64,000 nucleotides of DNA from Novosphingobium panipatense (GTDB taxonomy: Bacteria; Pseudomonadota; Alphaproteobacteria; Sphingomonadales; Sphingomonadaceae). The notes beneath the pieces are model-generated. The model saw only the letters and a list, made by a program, of their open reading frames with translations, did not search any database and was not told the origin of the DNA. The stretch spans positions 72,026-136,025 of the forward strand of contig NZ_MSQB01000002.1 of the NCBI RefSeq assembly GCF_002149965.1, given 5' to 3'. Below are positions 8,253 to 16,643 of the stretch, piece after piece. Each line of letters starts with the position of its first letter. Within the stretch, counting starts at the first letter, position 1. The position numbers and the translations under genes are program-made.

Positions 8253-9482
8253 CTACTTCTGCCATCTTCCAACAAAGAACCCATCCAGCCCGCCGACATC
8301 GGCCAGCATCCCCGGATCGGTCCGCACCCAACCCTCGGCCGTGGGCGCAAGACCCTCGGGCAGTTCCGAGCCGGTGACCGGAACCAGCGTCAGCGCAACC
8401 TTGTCCGCCTGTTCCTCGCCCTCTTCCACTTCCAGCGAGCAGACCGCGTAGACCAGCTGCCCGCCCGGCTTGAGCCAGCCCGAAGCGCGTTCGAGCATCT
8501 TTTCCTGAAGCGCGGTCATCTCTTCGATCTGACGCGGGCCGATGCGGTGGAGCACGTCCGGGTGGCGGCGCGCAGTGCCGGTGGCGGTGCAGGGCGCGTC
8601 AAGCAGGATCGCGTCGAACTGCGCTTCCGGCTCCCAGGCAAGGACATCGGCCTGCACCACTTCGGCTTCGAGGCCGATGCGCTTGAGATTGTCGCGCAGG
8701 CGTTCGAGGCGGCGCTTGGAGTTGTCGAGCGCGGTGACCTGCCAGCCAGCCGCCGCCAGTTGCAGCGTCTTGCCGCCCGGCGCGGCGCAGAGATCGAGCG
8801 CCTTGCGCCCCTCTCCCGCGCCGAGCAGCCGCGCGGGCAGGCTGGCGGCAAGGTCCTGCACCCACCAGGCGCCGTCGCGGAACCCTTCGAGGTGCTCCAC
8901 GGCGGTGCCGCGCGCCAGGCGGACATGGCCCGGCATCAGCGAGGTGCCGCCGAGACGCTCGGCCCATTCGGCGGTCTGCTCGGGATAGCGCAAGGCAAGG
9001 TCCAGCGGCGGCGGTTCGGCGAGACCGGCGGCGATCGCTTCCCCGCGAACGCCCCAGCGCCCCGCCACGTCCTCGGGCAGGCTGGGCACTTCGGGAAGCG
9101 CGACCTCGTTCTTGGCCAGGGTGGAGAACACGCCGTGCGCCAAGCGGCGCGGGCCGCCCATCAGCAGCGGCAGGCCGGTGGCGATCACCGCGTGGGCGGG
9201 CGTCTCCAGCCGCAGGACCTGCGCGAGCATGATCTGCAGCACCGCGCGGGCCTTGGCGTCGGGGGCTAGCGGCAGGCGCGTGGCGCTGTCGATCAGTTCG
9301 TCGAGGTCGGTGCGCCAGCGCAGCACTTCGCCGGCAATGGCGCGGGCAAGCGCCCGGTCGGCGTCTCCGCTGACCCGCGCGAGGGCGGAGCCGCCTGCCT
9401 GGTCGAGCGTTTCGCCCCGCCGCAGAACGGCATCGATAAGGTTGAGCGCGGCACGGCGCGCGGGAAGGCCGGGAATGTCCAT
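8253..9482 (-). CDS. rsmB: 16S rRNA (cytosine-C5) methyltransferase RsmB-like
   Basis: A 409-residue protein of the Sun/RsmB family, which methylates C967 of 16S rRNA. The first 130 residues form a NusB-like RNA-binding domain (RRAALNLIDAVLRRGETLDQ). The methyltransferase part has motif I LDLCAAPGGKTLQLA, motif IV DAPCTATGTARRHPD with the release cysteine, and motif VI YAVCSLE with the nucleophilic cysteine. It ends in GFFVGRW, typical of the family. Start at ATG 9482. It is divergent from the SDHAF4 gene with a 45-bp gap. Confidence 0.9.
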   Translation of the reverse strand: MDIPGLPARRAALNLIDAVLRRGETLDQAGGSALARVSGDADRALARAIAGEVLRWRTDLDELIDSATRLPLAPDAKARAVLQIMLAQVLRLETPAHAVIATGLPLLMGGPRRLAHGVFSTLAKNEVALPEVPSLPEDVAGRWGVRGEAIAAGLAEPPPLDLALRYPEQTAEWAERLGGTSLMPGHVRLARGTAVEHLEGFRDGAWWVQDLAASLPARLLGAGEGRKALDLCAAPGGKTLQLAAAGWQVTALDNSKRRLERLRDNLKRIGLEAEVVQADVLAWEPEAQFDAILLDAPCTATGTARRHPDVLHRIGPRQIEEMTALQEKMLERASGWLKPGGQLVYAVCSLEVEEGEEQADKVALTLVPVTGSELPEGLAPTAEGWVRTDPGMLADVGGLDGFFVGRWQK

Positions 9483-9527
9483 GCCAAGCCCCTATAGCGG
9501 ATTGCGTTTTGACGCCACCTTCACCAC

Positions 9528-9725
9528 ATGGAGATCATGACACAGCGCTCCACCAAGCGGCCCGAAGGCTTCACCAAGCCCGCCCACTGGACCAACGATC
9601 CCGCCCCTGCCCCCACGCCCGAGGCTGCCAAAGCCCCGGCGGAGCAGGACGAGCAGGACCCGGACGGAATCTCCCCCACCCGCTACGGCGACTGGGTCCG
9701 CAACGGTATCGCGATAGATTTCTGA
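9528..9725 (+). CDS. DUF1674 / SDHAF4-like succinate dehydrogenase assembly factor
   Basis: A 65-residue protein. The C-terminal signature DPDGISPTRYGDWVRNGIAI followed by DF is diagnostic of DUF1674, the bacterial counterpart of mitochondrial SDHAF4, which binds flavinylated SdhA and protects it before assembly of succinate dehydrogenase. The N-terminal half is Pro/Ala/Glu-rich and probably disordered. A second in-frame ATG at 9537 is an alternative start. No sdh genes are in the window. Its stop is one base from the 3' end of the convergent esterase gene. Confidence 0.85.
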   Translation: MEIMTQRSTKRPEGFTKPAHWTNDPAPAPTPEAAKAPAEQDEQDPDGISPTRYGDWVRNGIAIDF

Positions 9726-9726
9726 A

Positions 9727-10674
9727 TTATCCGCCTCCCGGCGCGGGCAGCAGGTACTTCAGTCCATGGGTAAATCCGCGCGGGGCCACGCTGACGTGAT
9801 CCTCGTCGCCCAGAACCTCCGACCGGATTTGCAGCGACGGGAAATTGCGCGCGCGTAAGCTGCGCTCCATGGCCTTCATGTCCGTCACCATGTCCACCGA
9901 GGTGGAAAAGCGCGGATCGCCGGGCCTGCGCTCCTCGTATTCGCCGACATACATGTAGACCTGCGCAGGCATGTCGTCATGCCGTGCCGCATAGGCGGCT
10001 TCCTGCCCCTTCATGACGTGATGGTCGTACCAGAACGAGGGACTGCCGAGGACATAGCCCCGGAACAGGTCCGGCTGGCGCAGCAGGATGTGCATGCCCA
10101 GCAGGGCGCCGTAGGAGTGGCCGAGGAAATAGCGCCGCGCCTCGTCGCTGCGATAGCGCGCGGCGACGAAGGGCAGCACCCGGTCGCGGATATAGGTCGC
10201 ATAGGCATCGGCCTGACCATGCACGGCATCTTGGGGCGAATCCGTGGTCCCTGCCGCGGTCGGGGTATAGTCGCGCCTTCGGCTCTCCATGCCGCCCTCT
10301 CCCTTGGCATAGGACAGGCCGACGAGGATGAATTCCTCGACGGTCGGCTTTTCGACGTTGAGACGGCGGGCGATCTGCTTGATTACGGGAAAGGCATAGT
10401 CGGCATCGGTGACATAGAGCACCGGGTAGCGGCGTCCCGGCTCGGCCCCGTAGGAGGCGGGTAAGGCCACGAAGACCTGATAGGTCCGGCCGGAAACCGG
10501 ATCGGGCACGTCCCATACTTCGCTGCCGGACACCTCGTAGGGTTGCCCGCCGCCGCGCTGTGCGCCAGGAGGCGTCTTTGCAGCCTGCCCGGCTGCATCG
10601 GCTCCGGTTGCGCTATCGTTGCAGCCTGCGATGAACAATCCCGCCAGACCGGCGAGAACCATGTGCCGGATCAT
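9727..10674 (-). CDS. Lipoprotein alpha/beta-hydrolase, Fes/IroE-like esterase
   Basis: A 315-residue protein with a lipobox signal peptide (LAGLAGLFIAGC, Cys at about 18), so a predicted lipoprotein. The mature domain is an esterase-fold hydrolase (PF00756-like): SGRTYQVFVALPASYG at the start, PVLYVTDADYAF in the oxyanion region, nucleophile elbow GHSYGALLG and a late EDHVS carrying the His. This layout resembles siderophore (enterobactin) esterases and antigen-85/esterase-D relatives. No siderophore genes are adjacent, so the substrate is open. It stands between the convergent SDHAF4 gene and the LysR gene on the same strand. Confidence 0.75.
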   Translation of the reverse strand: MIRHMVLAGLAGLFIAGCNDSATGADAAGQAAKTPPGAQRGGGQPYEVSGSEVWDVPDPVSGRTYQVFVALPASYGAEPGRRYPVLYVTDADYAFPVIKQIARRLNVEKPTVEEFILVGLSYAKGEGGMESRRRDYTPTAAGTTDSPQDAVHGQADAYATYIRDRVLPFVAARYRSDEARRYFLGHSYGALLGMHILLRQPDLFRGYVLGSPSFWYDHHVMKGQEAAYAARHDDMPAQVYMYVGEYEERRPGDPRFSTSVDMVTDMKAMERSLRARNFPSLQIRSEVLGDEDHVSVAPRGFTHGLKYLLPAPGGG

Positions 10675-10815
10675 CCTGCCCCCTCCCCTTAACCATCAGC
10701 CGCAACGCGGAACCCGGTACTTGCTGGGAGCCTAGCACACCCTGCCTTTGCGGCGTCCTCCACGCGCATCCGGTTGCCGCAAAACCGATACATTTCAGCT
10801 TATTGCGACAGGGAT

Positions 10816-11721
10816 TCACCAGTCCCGCGCCATCGCGGGCAGGCGCTGGACGAGGAAGTCTATCCAGGCCCTCGTCTTCGCGGCGGGGCGACGGGTGCGG
10901 TGCGTCACGGCATGGACAGCGCCGAGGTCGAGCAGTTCGGCGCCGAGGTCCAGTTCCACCAGTCGCCCCCGCGCGATGGCCCGGTCCACGAAGAAGCGCG
11001 GGCCGTAGACGAGGCCCATCCCCGCCTCCGCTGCCTGCGCGAGGACTTGCCCGTTATTGGCATGAAGCGCCCCGCGCACCGCCACGGCGCGGCTGCCGTC
11101 CCGCCCGAAGCCCCAGCGGGTGGCGCCGGTCTCGCTCCCCAGCGTATAGCCGAGGCATTCGTGCGCGGCGAGATCGTCCAGCGTGCGCGGCGTGCCGCGT
11201 CTTTCGAGATAGGCGGGGGAAGCGCAGATCGCCATCCGCACCGGGGCCAGCTTGCGCGCGACCAGATTGCTGTCGGCCAGCCTGCCGATGCGCACGGCCA
11301 CGTCCCAGCGTTCCTCCAGCAGATCGACCACGCGGTCATTGAGCCCGAGTTCGATGGTCACGGCGGGGTGGAGATCGTGAAACGCGGTCACCAGATCGAC
11401 CAGATAGGCGCTGCCGAAAGCGGCCGGGCCGGAAACGCGCAGCAGGCCCTCCACCGCTGCCGACTGGGCCGCGGCCTCGGCATCGGCGTCCTCCAGTTCG
11501 GCCAGTACCCGCTCCGCCTTGTCGAGATAGGCCGCGCCCACTTCGGTCAGCGCCAGCCGCCGCGTCGTGCGGTTGACCAGAGTGGCGCCGAGGCGCTGCT
11601 CCAGCGCATTGAGGTGCTTGGCCGCCATGGCCGGAGACATCGCCAGATCGCGCGCCGCCGCCGAAAGCCCGCCAAGCCTTATCGCCTTCACGAAGACCTC
11701 GATGCCCTTGAGCCGATCCAT
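10816..11721 (-). CDS. LysR family transcriptional regulator
   Basis: A 301-residue LysR-type regulator. Residues 1-60 form the winged HTH (MDRLKGIEVFVKAIRLGGLS, then AAKHLNALEQRLGATLVNRT). The rest is the periplasmic-binding-protein-like effector domain (about 90-295), with a CLGYTLGSETGATRWGF segment typical of the CrgA/AaeR-like subgroup. It is divergent from doxX and the extradiol dioxygenase, so it probably controls them from the shared 236-bp gap. That gap now contains a 149-bp palindromic element. The inducer is unknown; an aromatic or catechol-like compound would fit the dioxygenase. Confidence 0.9.
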   Translation of the reverse strand: MDRLKGIEVFVKAIRLGGLSAAARDLAMSPAMAAKHLNALEQRLGATLVNRTTRRLALTEVGAAYLDKAERVLAELEDADAEAAAQSAAVEGLLRVSGPAAFGSAYLVDLVTAFHDLHPAVTIELGLNDRVVDLLEERWDVAVRIGRLADSNLVARKLAPVRMAICASPAYLERRGTPRTLDDLAAHECLGYTLGSETGATRWGFGRDGSRAVAVRGALHANNGQVLAQAAEAGMGLVYGPRFFVDRAIARGRLVELDLGAELLDLGAVHAVTHRTRRPAAKTRAWIDFLVQRLPAMARDW

Positions 11722-11782
11722 TCAACACCCTTGATAACAAGTCATTCAACGAATGGCATGATTATCACCCTCAGAGAGAAGG

Positions 11783-11931
11783 TCTAGGGCGGATCGACAT
11801 TCAGTTCAGGTGGAGCCGAGAAGTGTGATTTCCGAGCATCGGAGCGCAGCGGACTTTCGGTCCGTGAGCACCGAAGCACAGGACATCGCGCTTCGCAGGC
11901 CCGCATGGGCTGAATGTCGATCCGACCTAGA
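11783..11931. mobile_element. MITE-like element with 22-bp terminal inverted repeats
   Basis: The sequence at 11783-11804 is the reverse complement of 11910-11931 with a single mismatch; both ends start TCTAGG and include CGGATCGACATTCAG. The 149-bp element has no coding capacity and contains a small internal hairpin (GGACTTTCGGTCC). The outermost TCTAG may be part of the repeat or of a target duplication. It lies in the divergent lysR-doxX promoter region, ending 26 bases before the doxX start. Confidence 0.65.
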
Positions 11932-11957
11932 TGGATCGGCGAAAGGAAAGCCCCCCA

Positions 11958-12389
11958 ATGACCACTTTCACGTCCTCGACGCCTTCCCACATCTCTTCCA
12001 CCGCCCCCTACGGCGCTTTCGTCTTGCGCGTCGCCCTGGGCGTCCTGTTCATCGCCCATTTCGCGCTGAAGCTCTTCGTCTTCACGCCTGCCGGAGCGGC
12101 GGCCTTCTTCGGCAGCCTCGGCCTGCCGCCGGCGCTGGCCTACGTGACGATGGCAGCGGAACTGCTCGGCGGCCTCGCCCTGATCCTCGGCATCTACGCC
12201 CGCGCGGTCGCCCTGGCCTTGATCCCGCTCATGCTCGGCACCATCGTCATGGTGCATGGAGCCAACGGCTTCTTCTTCGATTCCAAGGGCGGCGGCTGGG
12301 AATATCCCGCCTTCTGGTCGATCGCCCTCCTCGTCCTGGCCCTGATCGGCGACGGCGCCCACGCGCTCGTCCCGACCCGGCGCAACTGA
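11958..12389 (+). CDS. DoxX family membrane protein
   Basis: A 143-residue protein with four hydrophobic segments (about residues 20-40, 58-78, 83-103 and 116-138) in the DoxX arrangement. Typical residues are VLRVALGVLFIAHFALKLF, GLPPALAYVTMAAELLGGLA and a C-terminal WSIALLVLALIGDG. DoxX proteins are small inner-membrane proteins often linked to redox or thiol metabolism; the function here is not known. I chose the ATG at 11958, preceded by a GAAAGGAAAG stretch, over one at 11931 that falls on the edge of the inverted-repeat element. The dioxygenase gene follows after 14 bases, so they form an operon. Confidence 0.8.
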   Translation: MTTFTSSTPSHISSTAPYGAFVLRVALGVLFIAHFALKLFVFTPAGAAAFFGSLGLPPALAYVTMAAELLGGLALILGIYARAVALALIPLMLGTIVMVHGANGFFFDSKGGGWEYPAFWSIALLVLALIGDGAHALVPTRRN

Positions 12390-12403
12390 AAGACAACCAC
12401 GCC

Positions 12404-13192
12404 ATGACCCGCCAACCCACGTTCTTCATTCCCCACGGCGGCGGACCCTGCTTCTTCATGCCGGATCCGCAAGGCAACTGGACTTCGATGGAAGCCTTCC
12501 TGCGCAGCCTGCCGGAGCGCCTGCCTGAGCCGCCCAAGGCGATCCTCGTCGTCTCGGGCCACTGGGAAACGCAGGGCTTCGCCTTCACCGGCGCCGCGCA
12601 ACCGGACCTGCTGTTCGACTACTACGGCTTCCCCGAGCACACTTACGAACTGCGCTTCGACGCGCCGGGCTCCCCCGCGCTGGCGGCGCGCGCCAGCCAG
12701 CTGCTGCGCGACGCGGGCTTTGCCGCCGCGCCGGATGCGCAGCGCGGCTATGACCACGGCGTGTTCGTCCCGCTCAAGGTCTCCTGGCCCGAGGCGCAAG
12801 TGCCGGTGGTGGAGATGTCGCTGGACCGCTCGCTCGATCCCGCCCTGCACCTCGCCGCCGGACGGGCACTGGCCCCGCTGCGTGACGAAGGCGTGCTGAT
12901 CGTCGGGTCGGGCATGAGCTTCCACAACATGCGCGGCTACGGCAACCCGGCCTCGACCGAGCCGTCGCGGGCGTTCGACGCCTGGCTTACCGAAGCCGCC
13001 GAGGCCGATGCCGCCACCCGCGCCGAAGCGCTCACCCATTGGGCCGAGGCGCCCGGCGGACGCTTCTCCCATCCGCGCGAGGAACACCTCCTGCCGCTGA
13101 TGGTCGCAGCGGGAGCATCCGAGGGCGCGGGGGAGAAGGTCTATTCGGATCTCGTGTTGAAGACCGCGATTTCGGCGTTCCGGTTCGATTGA
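12404..13192 (+). CDS. Class III extradiol dioxygenase, DOPA 4,5-dioxygenase (YgiD) type
   Basis: A 262-residue LigB-superfamily enzyme. Metal-ligand positions are visible: His11 in FIPHGGGPCFF, His53 in VVSGHWE, and later His residues in SFHNMRGY and HPREEHLLPL. The PHGGGP start and the SGHWE motif are characteristic of the YgiD/plant DODA branch, which opens the catechol ring of DOPA-like substrates using a divalent metal. Length matches the family. With doxX it forms an operon divergent from a LysR regulator. The natural substrate is not shown by the sequence. Confidence 0.85.
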   Translation: MTRQPTFFIPHGGGPCFFMPDPQGNWTSMEAFLRSLPERLPEPPKAILVVSGHWETQGFAFTGAAQPDLLFDYYGFPEHTYELRFDAPGSPALAARASQLLRDAGFAAAPDAQRGYDHGVFVPLKVSWPEAQVPVVEMSLDRSLDPALHLAAGRALAPLRDEGVLIVGSGMSFHNMRGYGNPASTEPSRAFDAWLTEAAEADAATRAEALTHWAEAPGGRFSHPREEHLLPLMVAAGASEGAGEKVYSDLVLKTAISAFRFD

Positions 13193-13212
13193 TCGGGGCG
13201 CCCCAATTGAAA

Positions 13213-13241
13213 CGTCGTCCCGGATCAAGTCCGGGACGACG
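13213..13241. repeat. Dispersed palindrome, TCCCGGATCAAGTCCGGGA family
   Basis: CGTCGTCCCGGA (13213-13224) pairs exactly with TCCGGGACGACG (13230-13241) around a TCAAG loop. The same core occurs in the paired elements at 16501-16621 and 36184-36284. Here a single arm lies between convergent genes and could serve as a bidirectional terminator. Confidence 0.8.
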
Positions 13242-13265
13242 ATCTTGTTATCGACGGTCTTGCAA

Positions 13266-14279
13266 TCAATGCAGCAGTTCGCACCGGTTACGCCCGCCCC
13301 GCTTCGCCGCGTAGAGCGGACCGTCGGCGGCGGCCAGCCAGTCCTCCACCGTGGCCAGCCCTTCGCTCAGCGGCGCGATGCCGAAGCTGGCGGTGACGCG
13401 GATGGTGGAGCCGCCCGGCAAGGCGATATCGTGTTCCGCCAAAGTCGCGCGGAACCGCTCCACCGCCACGAGCGCATCGGCAGGCTCGGTTTCCGGCAGG
13501 AGCACGGCGAATTCCTCCCCGCCCAGGCGCCCAAGGAAGTCCACCGGGCGCGTGGAGCCGACGACGGTGGCGGCCATCTCGCGCAGCACGGCATCCCCGG
13601 CCGGGTGGCCGTGGGTATCGTTGACCTGCTTGAAGTGATCGAGATCGATCAGGACGAGGCAGCTGGGGCGGCCGTAGCGGCGGAAGCGGTCCATCTCCTG
13701 CCGCGCCTTGTCCACGAAGCCGCGCCGGGTGAGCGCGCCGGTCAGCTGGTCGCGCTCGGCAATGCGGCGCAGTTCCAGCTCGTTCATGACGATGCGCGCC
13801 AGGTTCCCCAGGATCGCCACTTCGCCTTCGCTGAAATCGCGCACCTTGTCGTCGATCGCGCAGAGCACGCCGACATTGTAGCCTTCGGGCGTGAGCAGCG
13901 GGATGCCCGCATAGCTGCGCACGCCGGGATCGGTGACGACGAAAGGATTGTCGGCAAAGCGGGCATCGAGCCGCGCGTCGGAGATCAGGAACGGCGCGGT
14001 CTGCTGGATGGCATGAGTGCAGAACGAGACCTTGCGCGGCGTTTCGGCCACGTCCAGCCCGCTGCGGGCCTTGAACCACTGCCGGTCGGCATCGACCAGC
14101 GTGACCGCCGCCATCGGCACGCCCAGCACGGCACGGACCAGCGAGACGACATGCTCGAAGGCTTCCTCCGGTTCGGTATCCAGCACTTCGAGATTGCGCA
14201 GCGCGGCAAGGCGCCCCTGTTCGTCGTTGAGGATCGTCTGGGATGGATAGGCCAAGGACGGATTGGAGTGAGGAAGCAT
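13266..14279 (-). CDS. GAF-GGDEF diguanylate cyclase
   Basis: A 337-residue cytoplasmic signalling protein. An N-terminal GAF domain (about residues 20-160) starts LAALRNLEVLDTEPEEAFEH and includes FCTHAIQQTAPFLI. The C-terminal GGDEF domain (about 175-335) contains DQLTGALTRRGF, DLDHFKQVNDTHGHPAGD, the active-site GGEEF and an ASFGIA segment. The intact motif predicts cyclic-di-GMP synthesis from two GTP; no RxxD inhibitory site is seen directly before GGEEF. This GAF-GGDEF arrangement is common among sensors. I chose ATG 14279 because residues before it, in the longer frame, look non-coding. Confidence 0.88.
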   Translation of the reverse strand: MLPHSNPSLAYPSQTILNDEQGRLAALRNLEVLDTEPEEAFEHVVSLVRAVLGVPMAAVTLVDADRQWFKARSGLDVAETPRKVSFCTHAIQQTAPFLISDARLDARFADNPFVVTDPGVRSYAGIPLLTPEGYNVGVLCAIDDKVRDFSEGEVAILGNLARIVMNELELRRIAERDQLTGALTRRGFVDKARQEMDRFRRYGRPSCLVLIDLDHFKQVNDTHGHPAGDAVLREMAATVVGSTRPVDFLGRLGGEEFAVLLPETEPADALVAVERFRATLAEHDIALPGGSTIRVTASFGIAPLSEGLATVEDWLAAADGPLYAAKRGGRNRCELLH

Positions 14280-14498
14280 CGCTCGGTTCCGGTCATGCCG
14301 CATCCACCTGGGGACGCGAGGATATTGCTCCAGTGACCGAAGGACCTGCCGGCACCCGGTCGCGAAAGGCGGACGAACCGCGTGCCGGAACATCACCCGA
14401 TTCCCGGCCCCGGCTCCCTACCGATGTAGATATCCCTAGAGCAGGATTAAATTCCTGAAAACGCCCCTTGCCTCACGCCGCGTGCGATCTGCGGGAAA

Positions 14499-14996
14499 TC
14501 AGGGCATGATCTCGATCGGCGTACCATCGGGCACGGACTCGTAGAGCGCCTCGATTTCGGCGTTGGATACGGCGATGCAGCCGTCCGTCCAGTCGCCGGA
14601 GACCCGCCCCGCGATGTCATTGGGCTGGCCGTGAATCATGATCATCCCGCCCGCAGACCGTCCCCGCGCCTGGGCATAGGCGATGTCCTGCGCATTGGGG
14701 TACGAGATATGGAGCGAAAGGTGGTAGCGGCTGTTCGGGTTGCCCCAGTCGATCGCGTAGCGGCCTTCGGGCGTGCGCTCATCGCCTTCGAAGCGCTTGG
14801 GGCCGGTGGGCGCGTCGCCCAGCTGGATCCGGCGGATGGTGTGGACGAGCCGGTCGCCGGACCAGAGCTCCATGGTCCGCGCCGCCTTCTGCACGCGGAT
14901 CCTGTCGATCTGCGGAAGCGAAAGGGGCGGCTCCGCAACTGCGGAACCGCCCCCCAAGAGCAACAGCAGCGGCGCGAGAAATGTCCCGCGCCGCAC
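14499..14996 (-). CDS. L,D-transpeptidase (YkuD) family protein
   Basis: A 165-residue exported protein with a signal peptide (about residues 1-21, LLLLLGGGSAVA). The YkuD domain has the fold markers RTMELWSGDRLVH, GPKRFEGDERTPEGRYAID, IHGQPND and the active-site motif SGDWTDGCIAVSN with catalytic Cys and the upstream His. This family cross-links peptidoglycan (3-3 links) or attaches proteins to it. The likely start is a GTG at 14996, 4 bases after the purA stop on the same strand, so it may be read from the purA transcript. Confidence 0.85.
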   Translation of the reverse strand: MRRGTFLAPLLLLLGGGSAVAEPPLSLPQIDRIRVQKAARTMELWSGDRLVHTIRRIQLGDAPTGPKRFEGDERTPEGRYAIDWGNPNSRYHLSLHISYPNAQDIAYAQARGRSAGGMIMIHGQPNDIAGRVSGDWTDGCIAVSNAEIEALYESVPDGTPIEIMP

Positions 14997-15000
14997 CGGA

Positions 15001-16290
15001 TCAATCCAGGAAAGGATCGCGCACGAGGATGGTGTCCTCGCGCTCGGGGCTGGTCGAAACCAGTGCCACCGGGGTCTCGATCAGTTCCTGCACGCGCTGG
15101 ATGTACTTGATCGCCTGCGCGGGCAGGTCGGCCCAGGAACGGGCACCGGCGGTGGTGCCCTGCCAGCCGTCCATTTCCTCGTAGATCGGCTCGACCTTGG
15201 CCTGATCGGCGGCGTGGCTGGGGAAGTAGTCCAGGACTTTTCCGTTGAGGCGGTAGCCGGTGCAGATGCGGACCTTCTCGAAGCCGTCGAGCACGTCGAG
15301 CTTGGTCAGCGCGATGCCGGTGACGCCCGAGATCGCGCAGGACTGGCGCGTCAGCACCGCGTCGAACCAGCCGCAGCGGCGCTTGCGGCCGGTGACGGTG
15401 CCGAATTCATGGCCCCGCTCGCCCAGGCGCTGGCCGGTCTCGTCCTCCAGCTCGGTCGGGAACGGGCCAGAGCCGACGCGGGTGGTATAGGCCTTGACGA
15501 TGCCCAGCACGAAGCCGGTGGCCGAGGGGCCGAGGCCCGAACCCGAAGCCGCCGTGCCCGAAACCGTGTTCGAGCTGGTGACGAAAGGATAAGTGCCGTG
15601 ATCGACGTCGAGCAGCACGCCCTGCGCGCCTTCGAACAGGATACGGGCGCCGGCCTTGCGGACCTTGTTGAGGCGCTTCCACACCGGCTGGGCGAACTGG
15701 AGCACGAAAGGCGCGATCTCGCGCAGTTCGTTGATCAGCGCCTCGCGGTCGACCGGCGGCTGGTTGAAACCGGCGCGCAGCGCGTCGTGGTGCGCGCAAA
15801 GGCGGTCGAGCTGCGGTTCCAGCGCATCGAGGTGCGCAAGGTCGCAGACGCGGATGGCGCGGCGACCGACCTTGTCTTCATAGGCCGGGCCGATGCCGCG
15901 TCCGGTGGTGCCGATCTTGCCCGAACCCGCTGCCGTCTCGCGCAGACCGTCGAGGTCGCGGTGAAGCGGCAGGATCAGCGGGCAATTGTCGGCAATCGCG
16001 AAGTTCTCGGGATTGATCTCCACCCCCTGGCCGCGCAGCTTCTCGACTTCGGCCTTGAGGTGCCAGGGATCGAGCACCACGCCGTTGCCCACGATCGACA
16101 GCGTGCCGGTGACGATGCCCGAGGGCAGCAGGCTGAGCTTGTAGACCTGGTCGCCGACGACCAGCGTGTGGCCGGCATTGTGGCCGCCCTGGAAACGCAC
16201 GACGGCATCCGCGCGGCTGGCGAGCCAGTCGACGATCTTGCCCTTGCCCTCATCGCCCCACTGGGCGCCGATCACGGTTACGTTGGCCAT
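15001..16290 (-). CDS. purA: Adenylosuccinate synthetase
   Basis: A 429-residue enzyme that joins IMP and aspartate using GTP, the first step from IMP to AMP. The GTP-binding loop [15 protein letters not shown] is at residues 7-21. It also has [10 protein letters not shown], the [20 protein letters not shown] signature, [19 protein letters not shown] and the [11 protein letters not shown] region. Length is standard. The ATG at 16290 is preceded by a strong GGAGGAG 7 bases away. The L,D-transpeptidase follows closely downstream. Confidence 0.97.
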   Translation of the reverse strand: MANVTVIGAQWGDEGKGKIVDWLASRADAVVRFQGGHNAGHTLVVGDQVYKLSLLPSGIVTGTLSIVGNGVVLDPWHLKAEVEKLRGQGVEINPENFAIADNCPLILPLHRDLDGLRETAAGSGKIGTTGRGIGPAYEDKVGRRAIRVCDLAHLDALEPQLDRLCAHHDALRAGFNQPPVDREALINELREIAPFVLQFAQPVWKRLNKVRKAGARILFEGAQGVLLDVDHGTYPFVTSSNTVSGTAASGSGLGPSATGFVLGIVKAYTTRVGSGPFPTELEDETGQRLGERGHEFGTVTGRKRRCGWFDAVLTRQSCAISGVTGIALTKLDVLDGFEKVRICTGYRLNGKVLDYFPSHAADQAKVEPIYEEMDGWQGTTAGARSWADLPAQAIKYIQRVQELIETPVALVSTSPEREDTILVRDPFLD

Positions 16291-16406
16291 GGATATACTC
16301 CTCCACCCTGCCACGGTGGATCCAATAACGCCCTTCGACAGGACTCGGCGATATGGATTTTCATTGGGGCAAAAGCGCCCCGGCTTTTCGCCCGCGCCCT
16401 AGTGGC

Positions 16407-16457
16407 AAGGCCCATGGCTCGTCAAGGCCCATGGCTCTCTGGGCCCATGGCTCGTCA
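16407..16457. repeat. Three tandem copies of a 16-17 bp unit
   Basis: GGCCCATGGCTC occurs three times (starting at 16409, 16426 and 16442), within units of 17 and 16 bases that differ at their 3' ends (GTCAA, TCTGG, GTCAG). It lies in the 353-bp gap between purA and hisZ. Apart from this and the paired palindromes at 16501-16621, the gap shows no gene. Confidence 0.7.
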
Positions 16458-16500
16458 GGGGTTGAGGGCCGGATGGCCCAGAGATCGATCGGAAGACCCA

Positions 16501-16621
16501 CGTCGTCCCGGACTTGATCCGGGACCGCTGGCCGTACTTCAGGCGATAGCGCGCGTAGAAGCGTCCTGCCGCGAGGTGGGCCGTTCACCGCCAGCGGTCC
16601 CGGATCAAGTCCGGGACGACG
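16501..16621. repeat. Paired dispersed palindrome, TCCCGGATCAAGTCCGGGA family
   Basis: The 32 bases 16501-16532 are an exact reverse complement of 16590-16621, and each arm is itself a smaller palindrome around TTGATC or GATCAAG. The 57-base spacer is unique. This two-arm layout resembles bimodular intergenic mosaic elements. It ends 22 bases downstream of the hisZ stop codon. Confidence 0.85.
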
Positions 16622-16643
16622 ATGTTGCGCTACCTCTGGCGAA

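Noticed and set aside
11810..13192. A fused DoxX-dioxygenase open frame
   Set aside because: The frame upstream of 12404 reads through doxX in another frame and crosses the inverted-repeat element; the doxX protein itself is clear in its own frame.
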